Of a stretch of 64,000 nucleotides of DNA, positions 1 through 10,944 are shown one piece after another. This DNA is from Carposina sasakii (Eukaryota > Arthropoda > Insecta > Lepidoptera > Carposinidae). The position numbers and the translations under genes are program-made. The DNA is taken from contig CP053163.1 of the NCBI GenBank assembly GCA_014607495.2, positions 8,536,716 to 8,600,715 on the forward strand. The letters run 5' to 3'. Every line of letters starts with the position of its first letter. The first letter of the stretch is position 1. Under the pieces are notes generated by a model. That model was not told the origin of the DNA. It saw only the letters and a list, made by a program, of their open reading frames with translations, and made no database searches.

Positions 1-164
1 TAACTTTACACTTGTTCTTGAGGATTTTCAGCCGACGTTTCCATTAAAAGATCACCATCATCATTATCATCCCATAAATTCAGAAATCATTTACTAAAGA
101 CAATGGCTGTATGGGCTTAGTTCCCCTTGCCTTTCCTTCGGGATAAACTGAAAAAAAAAAAAAA
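1..164 (+). repeat. 3' part of a ~400-bp A-tailed retroposon (copy A)
   Basis: This is the 3' section of a repeat seen again at 169-573, 10222-10628 and 28176-28583. It shares the CATCATTATCATC run, the block ending TTCGGGATAAACT and an A-tail. The 5' part lies outside the window. Copy B begins five bases after the tail, so the two copies are almost head-to-tail. It differs from the others by a short insertion around base 45. No coding potential is apparent. Confidence 0.85.
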
Positions 165-168
165 TGAG

Positions 169-573
169 GATTCGGCGGGAAAAGCTGGAAGGGTGCAGGT
201 GTAATTTTCTTGTGAAAATCAAAAATTATTTGTAAATGGATTGCATGTGTCCGTAAAGTGATGTTTTCTTGTAGATAAATTATATTTTGATTACTTGTGA
301 TGTGAATCTAGTGCGTGTGCATGGTTTTATACGCAGGTAAGCTGAGTAAAACTTTAGCCGGAATACGATCTCTTCATGGGCCCATGTAAGTTGTTTCTGT
401 AATATTTTTTTATTTTGACTAACTTTACACTTGTTCTTGAGGATTTTCCCGACGTTTCCATTCATCATCATCATTATCATCCATCATAAATTCAGAAATC
501 ATTTACTAAAGACAATGGCTGTATGGGCTTAGTTCCCCTTGCCTTTCCTTCGGGATAAACTAAAAAAAAAAAA
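169..573 (+). repeat. Full-length A-tailed retroposon (copy B), 60 bp upstream of the ELP1 start codon
   Basis: It begins GATTCGGCGGG and ends in a run of A, the same ends as the copies at 10222 and 28176. No clear target duplication is seen here, because it follows the A-tail of copy A. Its tail ends only 60 bp before the ELP1 ATG at 634, so it lies in the promoter, 5' UTR or a 5' UTR intron of that gene. Small open frames inside it are shared shadows of the repeat, not genes. Confidence 0.85.
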
Positions 574-633
574 TTACATACGCTTTCAGCTTTGCATATT
601 TATTTTGTAATTTAGAGCTACATTTAGAGAAAA

Positions 634-3600
634 ATGAGAAATCTATCACTTTGGGACGTGATAGTTAATGATATTCAAATAGATTCAGAAGATAATTTGT
701 GTTTGTGCTATGGAAATGACACGGTCTTTGGTTCTTGCGACTTATACGTCTTTACACATAACCTAGTCATTACTAGTTTCGGTAAATTTGGTAATACGAA
801 ATGGAGAAAAGATATTTTGGATATTGTGTCCCCTAGGAACTCTCCAATAAATATTACCTTTTTGTCAATAACTAACACGTTGTGTGTTGGTCTTTCCAAT
901 GGAGAGTTATTAACTATTGGTGATTCGGGTAATATTTATGAACTTGCTGGTGTTTGTGAAAATCAACTGTTGGTATGTTTTTAGAACATGTTTTATGTTT
1001 ATTTCTATAAGCAAATTATATATTTAGGATTTTTAATATCGTACCTTACATTGCAGGCCATGGAATGGAGTCCAGACCAAGAATTATTAGTTTTGGTCAC
1101 TAAAGCTATGAAATGTATCCTGATGTCGTGTACATTTGATCCAATACAGGAAGTGTACATTTTAAGAGATGAGTTTGGTGAAAAAGAATTCAATACTGTT
1201 GGGTGGGGCAAGAAAGAAACCCAATTCCATGGATCTGAAGGAAAAGCTGCAGCCAGAGTTGCAGAAGTAGTTCCAGGTATGTAAGGCAGTTTTTTTTAAG
1301 TATTAAAAATTCAAAGCTGACTGCCAGTGGCAGAATTGGCAAAAAACTGAAATGTTTGAACTCAATATGGAAAGGTCTTTGCTCAGCAGTGGTATTCATC
1401 ATTTATGACTTCATAGAAAAGTTAATTTCTGTTATAAACAATTATGTGAAACTGCTGTGTTGTGATTGTGACCAATATAGTTTTATATTTATTGTTATAA
1501 TAATTATTAACTGTAGTGTTTTATGTACAATAAAGATTTTTTTTGGCAGATGTAAATACAATAGATGAAACAGTAAAGATCACTTGGAGAGGTGATGGCA
1601 ATTTATTTGCAGTAGGATATGCAAATGATGGGCTAAGGAGGTTTAAAGTATTTAACAGAGAAGGGATACTTCAATATACCAGTGAAAAACAAGAGGGTTT
1701 AGAAGCCAATTTGTCATGGCGTCCAAGTGGAAATGTTATTGCAACTACACAAAGATTACAATCAGATTACATTGTATCATTTTTTGAGAAAAATGGTTTG
1801 AAGCATGGTAGTTTTTCCATACCAGTGAATTCTGATACCAGAGTAGAAAATATTACATGGAGTAGTGATTCTGAAGTACTTACTCTGAAATGTAGAGATG
1901 CTGTAACAGACACTCAGCAAATTTTGCTGTTTACATCTAGTAATTGTCACTGGTATCTTAAACAGTCTCTCGTTTTTAAGGATAATCTTAAACTGCACCA
2001 GCTAGCTTGGGACAGTAACTTTGATGTAATTAATAATAAGAAATTGCATGTAGTCCTATCTGATGGACGAGAATATATTTATACATGGATATGGAATATT
2101 GATAGAAGCAAGGGTATGAGTGATAGTGATAATGCAGTGATCACTGTTATAGATGGAAACAAGATACTAGCAACTGGCTTTAGGCAAACAGTGATACCCC
2201 CACCTATGTCTGCAATAGATATAGAACTTGGTTCTTCAGTTAATTCTATACATTTTGCCCCACAAAATTCTGAAACAAATACAAATTCATTTTTTGTATG
2301 CACTACAAACAACAAAATAATATTTTACGACCTTGTTCAGAGCCATCCATTACAATATAAGTTGAGCAAAACTCTAGATTTAGATCCTTACATCTTTCCA
2401 TTTCAGTATTATAACTGGTTTTGGATGAATCCTGATACTTTGCTCAGTATTTCAGTAAGCAATGATGGTCACAATTTAGTGAAATATACCATAGATGGTG
2501 ACATACTAAAAACTGATTTTACTGTTAGTTTGCCAGCTGCAGCTACCAGTATTGAATCTGACCCTACTGATAATTCAATAGCATATATTCAGCTAAATGA
2601 TGGAGAAATTATAAAATTTCGTTTAGATGAAGACAATAAATTCATAGAGCCTTTGGATATTTCATTTACATGCCTAAAATTTAATGTTGTTACAGTTGAA
2701 AATGAGCTATATTTTATTGGTTTAACACATAAGGGGAACTTATATATAAACAATGAGATCATTATGAATAATGTCAGTTCATTTTATATAGATAAGCATT
2801 TTCTCCTGTTGACCACACTTCAACATTTACTGTTGTGTGTTGAATTGACCAAATTAGGATTAAAAGCACTACAACATAATAAGAAAGATGAATCTTCACT
2901 TTTGTATAAAAGAAAAATAGAGAGAGGTGCTAAATTAGTAATTGTAGTGCCTAATGATACAAGAACTATTTTTCAATTACCTAGAGGTAATCTAGAAACT
3001 ATACAACCAAGGCCACTGTCTTTAAAAATAATTGGAGAATTTTTAGATAAACTAAAGTTCTATGATGCATTTAATTTAATGAGGAAGCAAAGGATAAATC
3101 TAAATTTGTTGTATGATCATAGTCCTCAAAATTTTATTAGCAATATCAACACTTTCATAGATTCCATAGATAATAATTCCTGGTTAAGCCTTTTCTTATC
3201 AGACCTAGAAAATATGGATGTAACTAAATCAATGTACTCAAGTAGCTATATGGATAAATCAGTAAATAAAGAAAGTGGTGAGAAGATCAGGACCACATGT
3301 GAGCTCATAAGGAAGAATCTAATGGACAGATCTGATAAAGACAAGAAGATACTACCTATATTAACAGCTTGTGTGAAAAAAAATACTGCAGATGATTTGG
3401 AAGAGGCCTTAACAATAATAAAAGATCTTAGAGCACAAGAGGTTAATGGTTGTAAGCTTCCTGTGGGTTCTGATGAAGCATTGAAATATTTATTATATAT
3501 GGTGGATGTTAATCAGTTATTTGATGTAGCCTTAGGCATGTATGACTTTGATTTAGTACTGCTTGTTGCTAATAAATCTCAAAAAGATCCAAAAGAGTAC

Positions 3601-6231
3601 ATACCAATGCTTAATGAATTTTCGGAAATGGAAGTAAATTACAAAATGTTTTCAATAAATAAACATCTAAAGAGATTTGATCGAGCAGTTGATTATTTGG
3701 CAAAATGTGGGGCAGAAAAACAAACAGAGTTAATAGCATTTGTAAAGTACCATAGTTTGTACAAACATGCATTAAAATTGTTTTCTCCAGAAGATGATAT
3801 TTACAAACAAATGTCAAATGATTTTGGACTATATCTAAGACTAAAAAAGTGTTTCACAGAAGCTGGTACAGTGTATGAACGAGCTAAAAACCTGGAAAAG
3901 GCTATAGAGTGTTATGAAGATGCTTTAGAGTGGGAATTGGCAGTAAATTTAGCACATAATACACAGTCTAAAACTGATTTCAATGAATTATGCAGGTAGG
4001 TAATTTAATTAGTACTAAATTAAAATATGTATGTTGTAAGTACACATCTTCTGAAGCAATAAATTTATCAATATTTATTTCAGAAATCTCATCAAAGGAT
4101 TGAAGGAAGTAAAAAGACATAAAGATGCTTTAACAATTCTGGAACAATTTTGTGAAAATAAAGAAGATGCTATTATATATGCCATTGACAATGGCCAGTA
4201 TAAAACTGCATTGAGACTCTCATCACAGTTTAATCGCAATGATCTAAAAGGTATAAATATTTTTCTTGTAATAACTGTTTCATTATAATGACATACATAT
4301 TTTGAACTAGTGGAAGCCCGCGATTCCGTCCGCGTGGACTACAGAAAAAACAAAATGTCGAAATTATCGGGGATAAAAAGTTAAGTGTTAAGTGGGACCT
4401 GTCACAATATATTCCTGAAAACTGCAACGAAATCGGAGATTAGCGTGCACAAACGCACAGACAAAAATTCCAAAAATCATCGTTTGGGGTCCTATTGCGT
4501 TGATAAAGGTCTCCTATAATATTTTTTCGCATATATCTTCCATGTACAGACAGTGATCCGTTACATTTTTATTATATGTATACCTATACATATAAAGTTT
4601 GGGTTTTCTCCAGACGAAATTATTTATAACTACTTGAATGAAATTATTTATACTTAGGTAGTTACTTATATACTTTATGTATCTTCAATGGCCTAATATA
4701 TTGTGCAATGTGGTGACTGCCTGGTAAAAATATCTAGTGGAAAGATTAGTGGGTCTACAAATTAAATACCCTTAAATCTGGTCAGCAATTCTACACAACT
4801 TTGTTTTGTTGATTAGATAAGAATACCTATAATGTAAGTTTTTTTTTTCATCCACAGAGACTCATCTATTACCTACTCTAGTAGAAGACTCTACAAATTT
4901 GCAAGAATTAATTGAAAATAATTGGAATATGTTTTTAAAATACAGAGAACGTTTGAGGATAGTCAGAGAAAATAAGATAAAAAATCCGATAGAAATCTAT
5001 GATCCAGAATTCGAGAACAGAGATAGTGATCTATATTCTGATGCTGGTAGCACAATGGCCTCATCAAGAGGCTCTAGCAGGTAATTTTTAATGATAAAGA
5101 ATTAAAGATTATGTATACCGTGTTGTTTTTTTAAATATGAGAGTGTAGGTACTGTGTACCTGTCATTGTTATCATTTATGAATTTTATTTTAGCAAGAGT
5201 TTTCGATCAAGCAAGAACAGGAGAAAACATGAGCGAAAAGTCGCCTCTCTAAAAGAAGGCTCTCAATATGAAGATGTAGCTCTTGTAATAGCTCTTTATA
5301 ATTTAGTTACATCTTCTTATGACCTTAGAATGCAGGTCAAAGAAGTGAACATAGCATTGTGTTATTTTGACAAAGACAAAGAAGCATTTATTCTGCAGGT
5401 AAACATAAACTATGAAGCTAATCCTTCATGATACTTGAAAAGTAAAATTGTGATGTATGTGTATTAAATTAACAACTTATTTCATTACAGACAAGTTTAA
5501 CTAAACTTTTAAATGAAATGGGTGACAGCTTTAAGGAAATATGGAATAATGAGCTAGTTCTTGCTGCAACTAATGCTGTGATAGCAGCCCAAAATGTTCC
5601 AGAAGGAATAAGTGTCATACCTCAGGGTATTGCATCTCTTGGTAAGCAAGTTATGACAGTCATTTTTATTATCTACTAGTGGACGCCCGCGACTCCGTCC
5701 GCGTGGACTACAGAAAAAACAAAATGTCGAAATTATCCGGGATAAAAAGTAGCCTATATGTTAATTGGGACCTGTCACAATATATTCCTGAAAACTGCAT
5801 CGAAATCGGTTCAGCCGTTTCTGAAATTAGCGTGCACAAACGCACAGACAATAATTCCAAAAATCATCATTTTGGGTTCTATTGCGTTGATAAAGGTCTC
5901 CTATAATATTTTTTCTCACATATCTTCCATGTACAGACAGCGATCTGTTACATTTTTATTATATGTATAGATTAACATACACTATGTATGGTGTTTTGAT
6001 GCATTAACTCATAACATGATTTACTCAAGATCCAATAAAACCAAAGGCAAAAATAACCCTAATAAAAACTAAGTGCCACCTCCTCAAGTCTAGTGCTGTT
6101 CTAAATTAAAAACATCTTTGGTAACTTACTGTCCAAGAAACACTAAGTTAGCTCCAATTTTTTTTACAGATCCTCACATGAGAATTGCTCCAGTTGTTCA
6201 AGATATTACATGGAGACTAGATGGCCTATGA
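634..6231 (+). CDS. ELP1: Elongator complex protein 1 (ELP1/IKAP), complete, 8 exons
   Basis: ELP1 is the scaffold of the six-subunit Elongator complex, which modifies wobble uridines (cm5U-type) in cytosolic tRNAs. Exons: 634-972, 1057-1276, 1550-3995, 4084-4250, 4858-5080, 5194-5398, 5491-5641, 6170-6231. All introns are GT-AG and phases join, giving 1270 aa (human about 1332). Family blocks seen: start MRNLSLWD, SPDQELLVLVT, WGKKETQFHGSEGK, WRGDG, FFEKNGL.HG, WYLKQSL, FRQTVIPPPM and RGNLE, then YDFDLVL...KSQKDPKEY in the TPR-like half. A basic stretch near the C-terminus (SSKNRRKHERK, in the 5194-5398 exon) corresponds to the tRNA-binding/NLS-like segment of the family. The N-terminal half should form two WD40 propellers. 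Two introns carry Helitron-like pieces. The start is the first in-frame ATG and matches the family N-terminus. Confidence 0.96.
4308..4595 (+). mobile_element. Helitron-like lepidopteran repeat in an ELP1 intron
   Basis: It begins at an ACTAGTGGA terminus followed by a GCCCGCGA..CCGTCCGCGTGGACTA block, then GGGATAAAAAG, then a long shared tail with CGTTGATAAAGGTCTCC and CATGTACAGACAG. The same sequence recurs at 5677-5970 with a few substitutions and small deletions. It lies in the 4251-4857 intron of ELP1, in the sense direction. Assignment to Helitrons rests on the CTAG-type end and wide dispersal, and is an inference. Confidence 0.75.
5677..5970 (+). mobile_element. Helitron-like lepidopteran repeat, second copy in ELP1
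   Basis: Copy of the 4308-4595 repeat, slightly less deleted: it keeps the GATAAAAAGTAGCCTATATG and GGTTCAGCCGTTTCTGAAA blocks. It lies in the last ELP1 intron (5642-6169). A frame at 5679-5906 is open across it but only reflects the repeat. Related reverse-strand pieces with the same CTAGT end are at 7760-7934 and 58237-58460. Confidence 0.78.
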
Positions 6232-6292
6232 TTCGAAATGAAATGTTTTAATATTGGACAAACTGATGTATGTACTAAATATAATTATGTGC

Positions 6293-6298
6293 AATAAA
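6293..6298 (+). terminator. ELP1 polyadenylation signal AATAAA
   Basis: A canonical AATAAA lies 62 bp after the ELP1 stop codon at 6229-6231. Cleavage 10-30 bp downstream would place the mRNA end inside the last LRR1 exon on the opposite strand. Confidence 0.7.
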
Positions 6299-6307
6299 TT
6301 AATAGAT

Positions 6308-6313
6308 TTTATT
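6308..6313 (-). terminator. LRR1 polyadenylation signal overlapping its stop codon
   Basis: On the minus strand the LRR1 stop TAA (6311-6309) sits inside AATAAA (6313-6308). The LRR1 transcript therefore has almost no 3' UTR before its first signal, and should end around 6280-6295, inside the ELP1 3' UTR. Confidence 0.65.
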
Positions 6314-8695
6314 TGTTTAAACATTTTAGAGAACAGAAATAACATTCAAATGTTACACCACCATTACTATTACTATTAAACACAACAGTTCTGTAGTAAT
6401 CTTTCAGAATAAATTCTTTATAAACCAAAGAAGTGTCACTGACTACAGGAGTTCCACATACACACATGTTAGCATTATCTAAATATTCAACTAAAGTCCA
6501 TGGTATTAAATTAGGAGCATAAAATAACTTGTTTTTCAAAACTACTTTAGCTGCTATATTGATTAAACTGCCTATGTATAATTCCCAAGGATTGTGCTTC
6601 AGGTTTTGTGAATTTTCCTCTTCCATATTTATAAATTTATTTGCAGAAAGATCTAAGAATTCCAAGTGACACTGTAATAAACTGCAAGGTAGACTCTTCA
6701 GTTGGTTGTGGGATATTGTAAGATATCTGAAATAGAGCAATAATCTACATATACCTACTAATGTAATAAAGCTGAAAAATCTATTTGAATGTACATATAT
6801 GTATTGTCATAAATTTTTTTTGGAACTAGCTCATATCCACAACTTTATCTATTTGATACTGTGCCAAATAAGGGGCTGTTCATTGTTTCCATGTGACATG
6901 CAGAGTAATAAACTTTCACATTTATAATATTCAAATTTTTTAATAACTTCACTGAAATTTAGTCTTCATACCTCAGTGTATTTATTCTACCCAAAGTAGC
7001 AGGAAGGGACACTAGCAGATTGTTGTCTACTTTCAATGTCACCAAGTTGTGCATTTTCCATATAGCTTTAGGCAGTTCTTTTATATTGTTTCCACTTAAA
7101 TCTAAAAGTTTCAATTTTTGTGTAATCTGTAACAAAATAAAAATATTTTTTTTTAACCTGCCAAACATTTATGGAGACCATTGATATAAGCGTTGATTCT
7201 GACCATCACACTTAAAAGTAAAACTAATCTTAGTCAGGTCTATCTCTCTCTGTTCTTAACATAAATGGCTGAGAGTGAAAAGGACAGGTAGGACTAATTT
7301 TACATTTAAGTCTAAGTGTGACAGTCAGAATTGACCATATTGATTATACTGGCATTATTTGACTAGGTTTTCTTAATTGAGGAAGTAAGTTGATCATCTC
7401 TTATAATAAGAAATTGGAGAAAAGAAAATTACCACAGTAATAAATGTATCAGTTATGACATCTGAAGTATAAACTTAAGTTTTCATTTATAATAATAAAA
7501 TTAAATGAATTAAGAACTCATGAAAAACGTTCATTCATGTTTTGTTAAGTTATTCTACATCTTAAAATAAACAACACTAAAGATTATGATAATACCTGTG
7601 GACCCAAAGCCCATTTCCAATCTACATTTACTCCAAGCCTATTATTCGACAAATTAACTTCAGTAATATTTGGCATTCGACCTGAAAAAAATAAAAAAAG
7701 ATTATTAATAATTCCTATTCTCCTTTTGTCCATTTTGTGGGATATCCCACTAATATTAAAAAACTCAAAAGTTTGTATGGATGTATGTTACTCTTTCACG
7801 ATAAATGGCTGGAACGATTTTAATAAAATTTGCTGTGGAGTTGGGATTAACACATAGGCTACTTTTATTCTGGATAATTTTGCCATTTTGTTTTTTCTGC
7901 AGTCCACGAGGACAAAGTTGTGGGCGTCCACTAGTAGTATTATAATATTAGTATAGTATAGTAATATAGTATTATATTAGTATAGTAATAGTATTATAAT
8001 ATATAGTAATAGTATAGTAATAATATTAGTATAGTAATAGTAATACCCACAAAAAAAAATTGCAATTGATGCTTCAAAGAAATATAGTAGGTATTCAAGT
8101 AGGTTGCTTCCTAGTTGATTTACTTACCAAATTCAGCAGGTAGCTTCTCAATTTGATTATTACTTAGATCTAGGATAGCCAGGTGTTTCAATAACAAAAT
8201 ATCTCTTCTGAAGTTACATAGTTTTAAGCCACTAATGGTAAGGGCTTCTAATGTTCGTGGGAAACCCTTGCAAGGAAATTCAGATCGATCACGAACTGTT
8301 AACTTAGTTGATGCTTTATCTTTACCCAGTACACTAACATTACACAAAGTGGATATCTCCACATTTTCACCACCAGATAAACATGACGATAATAACTTTA
8401 GAAAACATTTTAATTGTATAACTTCGCTTCTTATGCACAGGTCATGAGGGGGTTCATCAAACCTTATAGTTACTTTTCCCTCATTCACAAACTTGGCAAA
8501 CACTTGCTTTATACACTTAACTTTATATTTCGTTCCCAATTTGTTTACTGTTGAAAAATGTAATATAAAATATTCTTTATCACGTTTTGGCTCTTTACCT
8601 AAAGCTATTGTTGATTTTAAATATTTCCCACATGCCCTAATATTCAATGCTGTATGAGATCTATTAACAACTTCAACATTACACATTAATTTCAT
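6309..8695 (-). CDS. LRR1: Leucine-rich repeat protein 1 (LRR1/PPIL5), complete, 4 exons
   Basis: LRR1 is a substrate receptor of CUL2-RING ubiquitin ligases; in other animals it drives CMG-helicase unloading at replication termination. Exons in transcript order: 8695-8128, 7681-7596, 7126-6972, 6726-6309; GT-AG borders and phases agree, giving 408 aa (human 414). The N-terminus MKLMCNVEVVNRS and the FAKFVNEGKVTIRF..PP block match the family's N-terminal domain. Leucine-rich repeats follow (LAILDLSNNQIEKLP, LKLLDLSGNNIKELP, LEFLDLSANKF). The C-terminal tail has the IPWTLVEYLDNANMCVCG and CYFCSLKC cysteine cluster typical of LRR1. It is convergent with ELP1. The first ATG was chosen because it matches the family start. 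Confidence 0.95.
7760..7934 (-). mobile_element. Helitron-like lepidopteran repeat in an LRR1 intron
   Basis: In plus-strand order: AAAAGTTTGTATGGATGTATG, TACTCTTTCACG, CACATAGGCTACTTT, then a degraded GTCCACG..GACAAAG and GGGCGTCCACTAGT. This is the reverse complement of the CTAGT-ending family, also present at 58237-58460. It lies between LRR1 exons 1 and 2 and ends next to a TA-rich microsatellite. Confidence 0.75.
7935..8045. repeat. AT-rich microsatellite (TAGTAATA/TATAGTA units)
   Basis: About 110 bp of irregular TAGTATAGTAATA-type units start directly at the CTAGT end of the neighbouring Helitron-like repeat. It lies within an LRR1 intron, about 80 bp from the exon 1 donor. Confidence 0.85.
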
Positions 8696-10208
8696 TTCTT
8701 CAGCTTTTATTGTACCTACTTTTCAAGTCATAAATCTTTCATAAATATTGTTCGCACTACACTTTAGGTATACTATTTACTATGTATACTGATAATAACA
8801 AAAACGTGGAAAAAATGAAAAGGAGAGCGGATTAGTAACCTTTGTGTATGTACACATTACAATTAAATAAATTTAAATTTGTGAATATGTAAGTAAATAA
8901 TTTTATTTGTGTAAGGAGGAATGGAAGGTAGAATTTTATATGGGCGGCAAAATTGTGACGTAAGGATTTTTTAAAAGTTTAGTTTATCCCTTTAACTATG
9001 GATCTCTCTTTCTACGGTTTATTCCATCCATAGATCACGAATCCGACCCAGCGAACACTTATGTATACAACAAAAAAGATGATCAAACAAAAAGTAGGGA
9101 TAAATTTAAAAGTTAAATAAATCAAACACGAAATTAAAGTAAAAATCATCATGCAACATGCGGACAGATGGCGTTAACATCTTCTACCGGCAAATCCTTT
9201 GTGAGTAATTTAATTTAATAGTTCCTAGGAAGTGGATAGGCTCTGCGTACTTCCGACTAAAAATCGGTCTGCTTCGAGCGGGTTAAAGATATCATAGGTA
9301 GCTTTAGCCGTTGCCGTAGGTTGAGTTTCGACTACCTAACGTCGTTTATCGAGACATTTTGCCTATTTTAACTTGTCAGAAAATTCCCCTTAGCTTGCTC
9401 ATGATAGCCCAGTAGCTAATTTAAAAAAAAAAATTAACTATCTTGTTTACAGTTGAAAACATCGTTATTTCTACAAAACTTGAGATAACCATTGCACTTT
9501 TACACGATAGGCATCTTTCACAGCAAATATTTATTCCCAACCTTCGTTTTTACATTAATTCACCATGGTTTTATTAAATTCACATAATTTAAATATTTAT
9601 TATCATCAACTGACGGAAGTAAAATTACTTTCGTGTTAATGACAGAAACGTAGAGAAAGAAAGATAGAGCAGCTAATAGCGTATACAGTGTGAGAGACAA
9701 TGTGATATACATACATTAGTAGCTATGTATATACATGGTTTGGCTTTTATCACATTAAATTCAATAAAAAACTGCACGATTATGACAGAAAATAGATACC
9801 AACTTAATAATCTTTTGATTTACATAAAGCGTCTCGTCAAAAATTCAACCGATTAGACTTTATGTTTGTCTGATTTCGCTCACTACGGCTTTTACAGCCA
9901 ATTATACTGCAATTCACCATAACTGCACACTTTTAGTACCTTGTAGGATATTGTTTTGGACCAAATCTCTTATGTTATGACACAAACAATTTGTCTGCCA
10001 TCAATAGCAATGATGGCAAACAAAAAACCTTTACGCAAGTGGAGACAAAAAAACTCAAATCTCGTCCTGCTCACACCTTCTTAATTTACATTCGCGCCAT
10101 CTTAGTCTTGTATTGTTGTCTATCTTATGCTCTGTCTACGCACCGTTTACATTTTGTTCTTGCTGCGCTGTTGCTGCGCCATGGTCTGCCTTGTTTGTGA
10201 TTGCTGTC
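8696..10208. other. Intergenic region between LRR1 (-) and GKAP1 (+)
   Basis: This divergent interval must hold the LRR1 promoter, and probably the GKAP1 promoter with a 5' non-coding exon. No open frame here looks like a gene and no repeat was recognised. Short runs of A/T and one mixed-composition block around 9220-9420 are the only texture seen. Confidence 0.5.
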
Positions 10209-10641
10209 AGCAATCTGTCAGGATTCGGCGGGAAAAGCTGGAAGGGAGCGGGTGTAATTTTCTTGTGAAAATCAAAAATTATTTGTAAATGGCATGCATG
10301 TGTCCGTAAAGTGATGTTTTCTGGTAGATAGGTTATATTTTGATTACTTGTGATGTGAATCTAGTGCGTGTGCATGGTTTTATACACAGGTAAGCTGAGT
10401 AAAACTTTAACCGGAATACGATCTCTTCATGGGCCCATGTAAGTTGTTTCTGCTATTATTTTTCATTTTGACTAACTTTACACTTGTTCTTGAGGATTTT
10501 CCCGACGTTTCCATTCATCACTATCATCATTATCATCCCATAAATTCAGAAATCGTTTACTAAAGACAATGGCTGTATGGGCTTAGTTCCCCTTGCCTTT
10601 CCTTCGGGATAAACTAAACAAAAAAAAAAGCAATCTGTCAG
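10209..10641 (+). mobile_element. Full-length A-tailed retroposon (copy C) with target duplication
   Basis: The element body is 10222-10628, starting GATTCGGCGGG and ending in A's. It is flanked by the direct repeat AGCAATCTGTCAG at 10209-10221 and 10629-10641 (12-13 bp; the first A may be tail). This shows insertion by target-primed reverse transcription. It lies upstream of the GKAP1 coding start. Confidence 0.92.
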
Positions 10642-10944
10642 TCGGTTTATGCTCGGTCCCTGTTTTGTTTTCCTAACTAAATATAAAATATTTCGGTATT
10701 TTTTCTAAGAACCATTACTATTTTAACTGCTTACCAATTTATTTCGAAATATTGGGTGTATTTAACTTTTCAAGTAGGTATATTGAAATTAATAGCAGGT
10801 ATATTTTATATAAACAAAAATCACTGTTTACTTCCCTATTGGACTATTGGAATAACTTGGTCATGTGTTCACTTAGAATTCAGACAGTTTCAAGTTATTT
10901 TTATTGTAATAATTATGATGTAGAGGTACATATTTTCAGAAAAA

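Noticed and set aside
9991..10200. Open frame upstream of the retroposon at 10222
   Set aside because: Short, no recognisable motif, no splice or coding signature; consistent with chance in the LRR1-GKAP1 interval.
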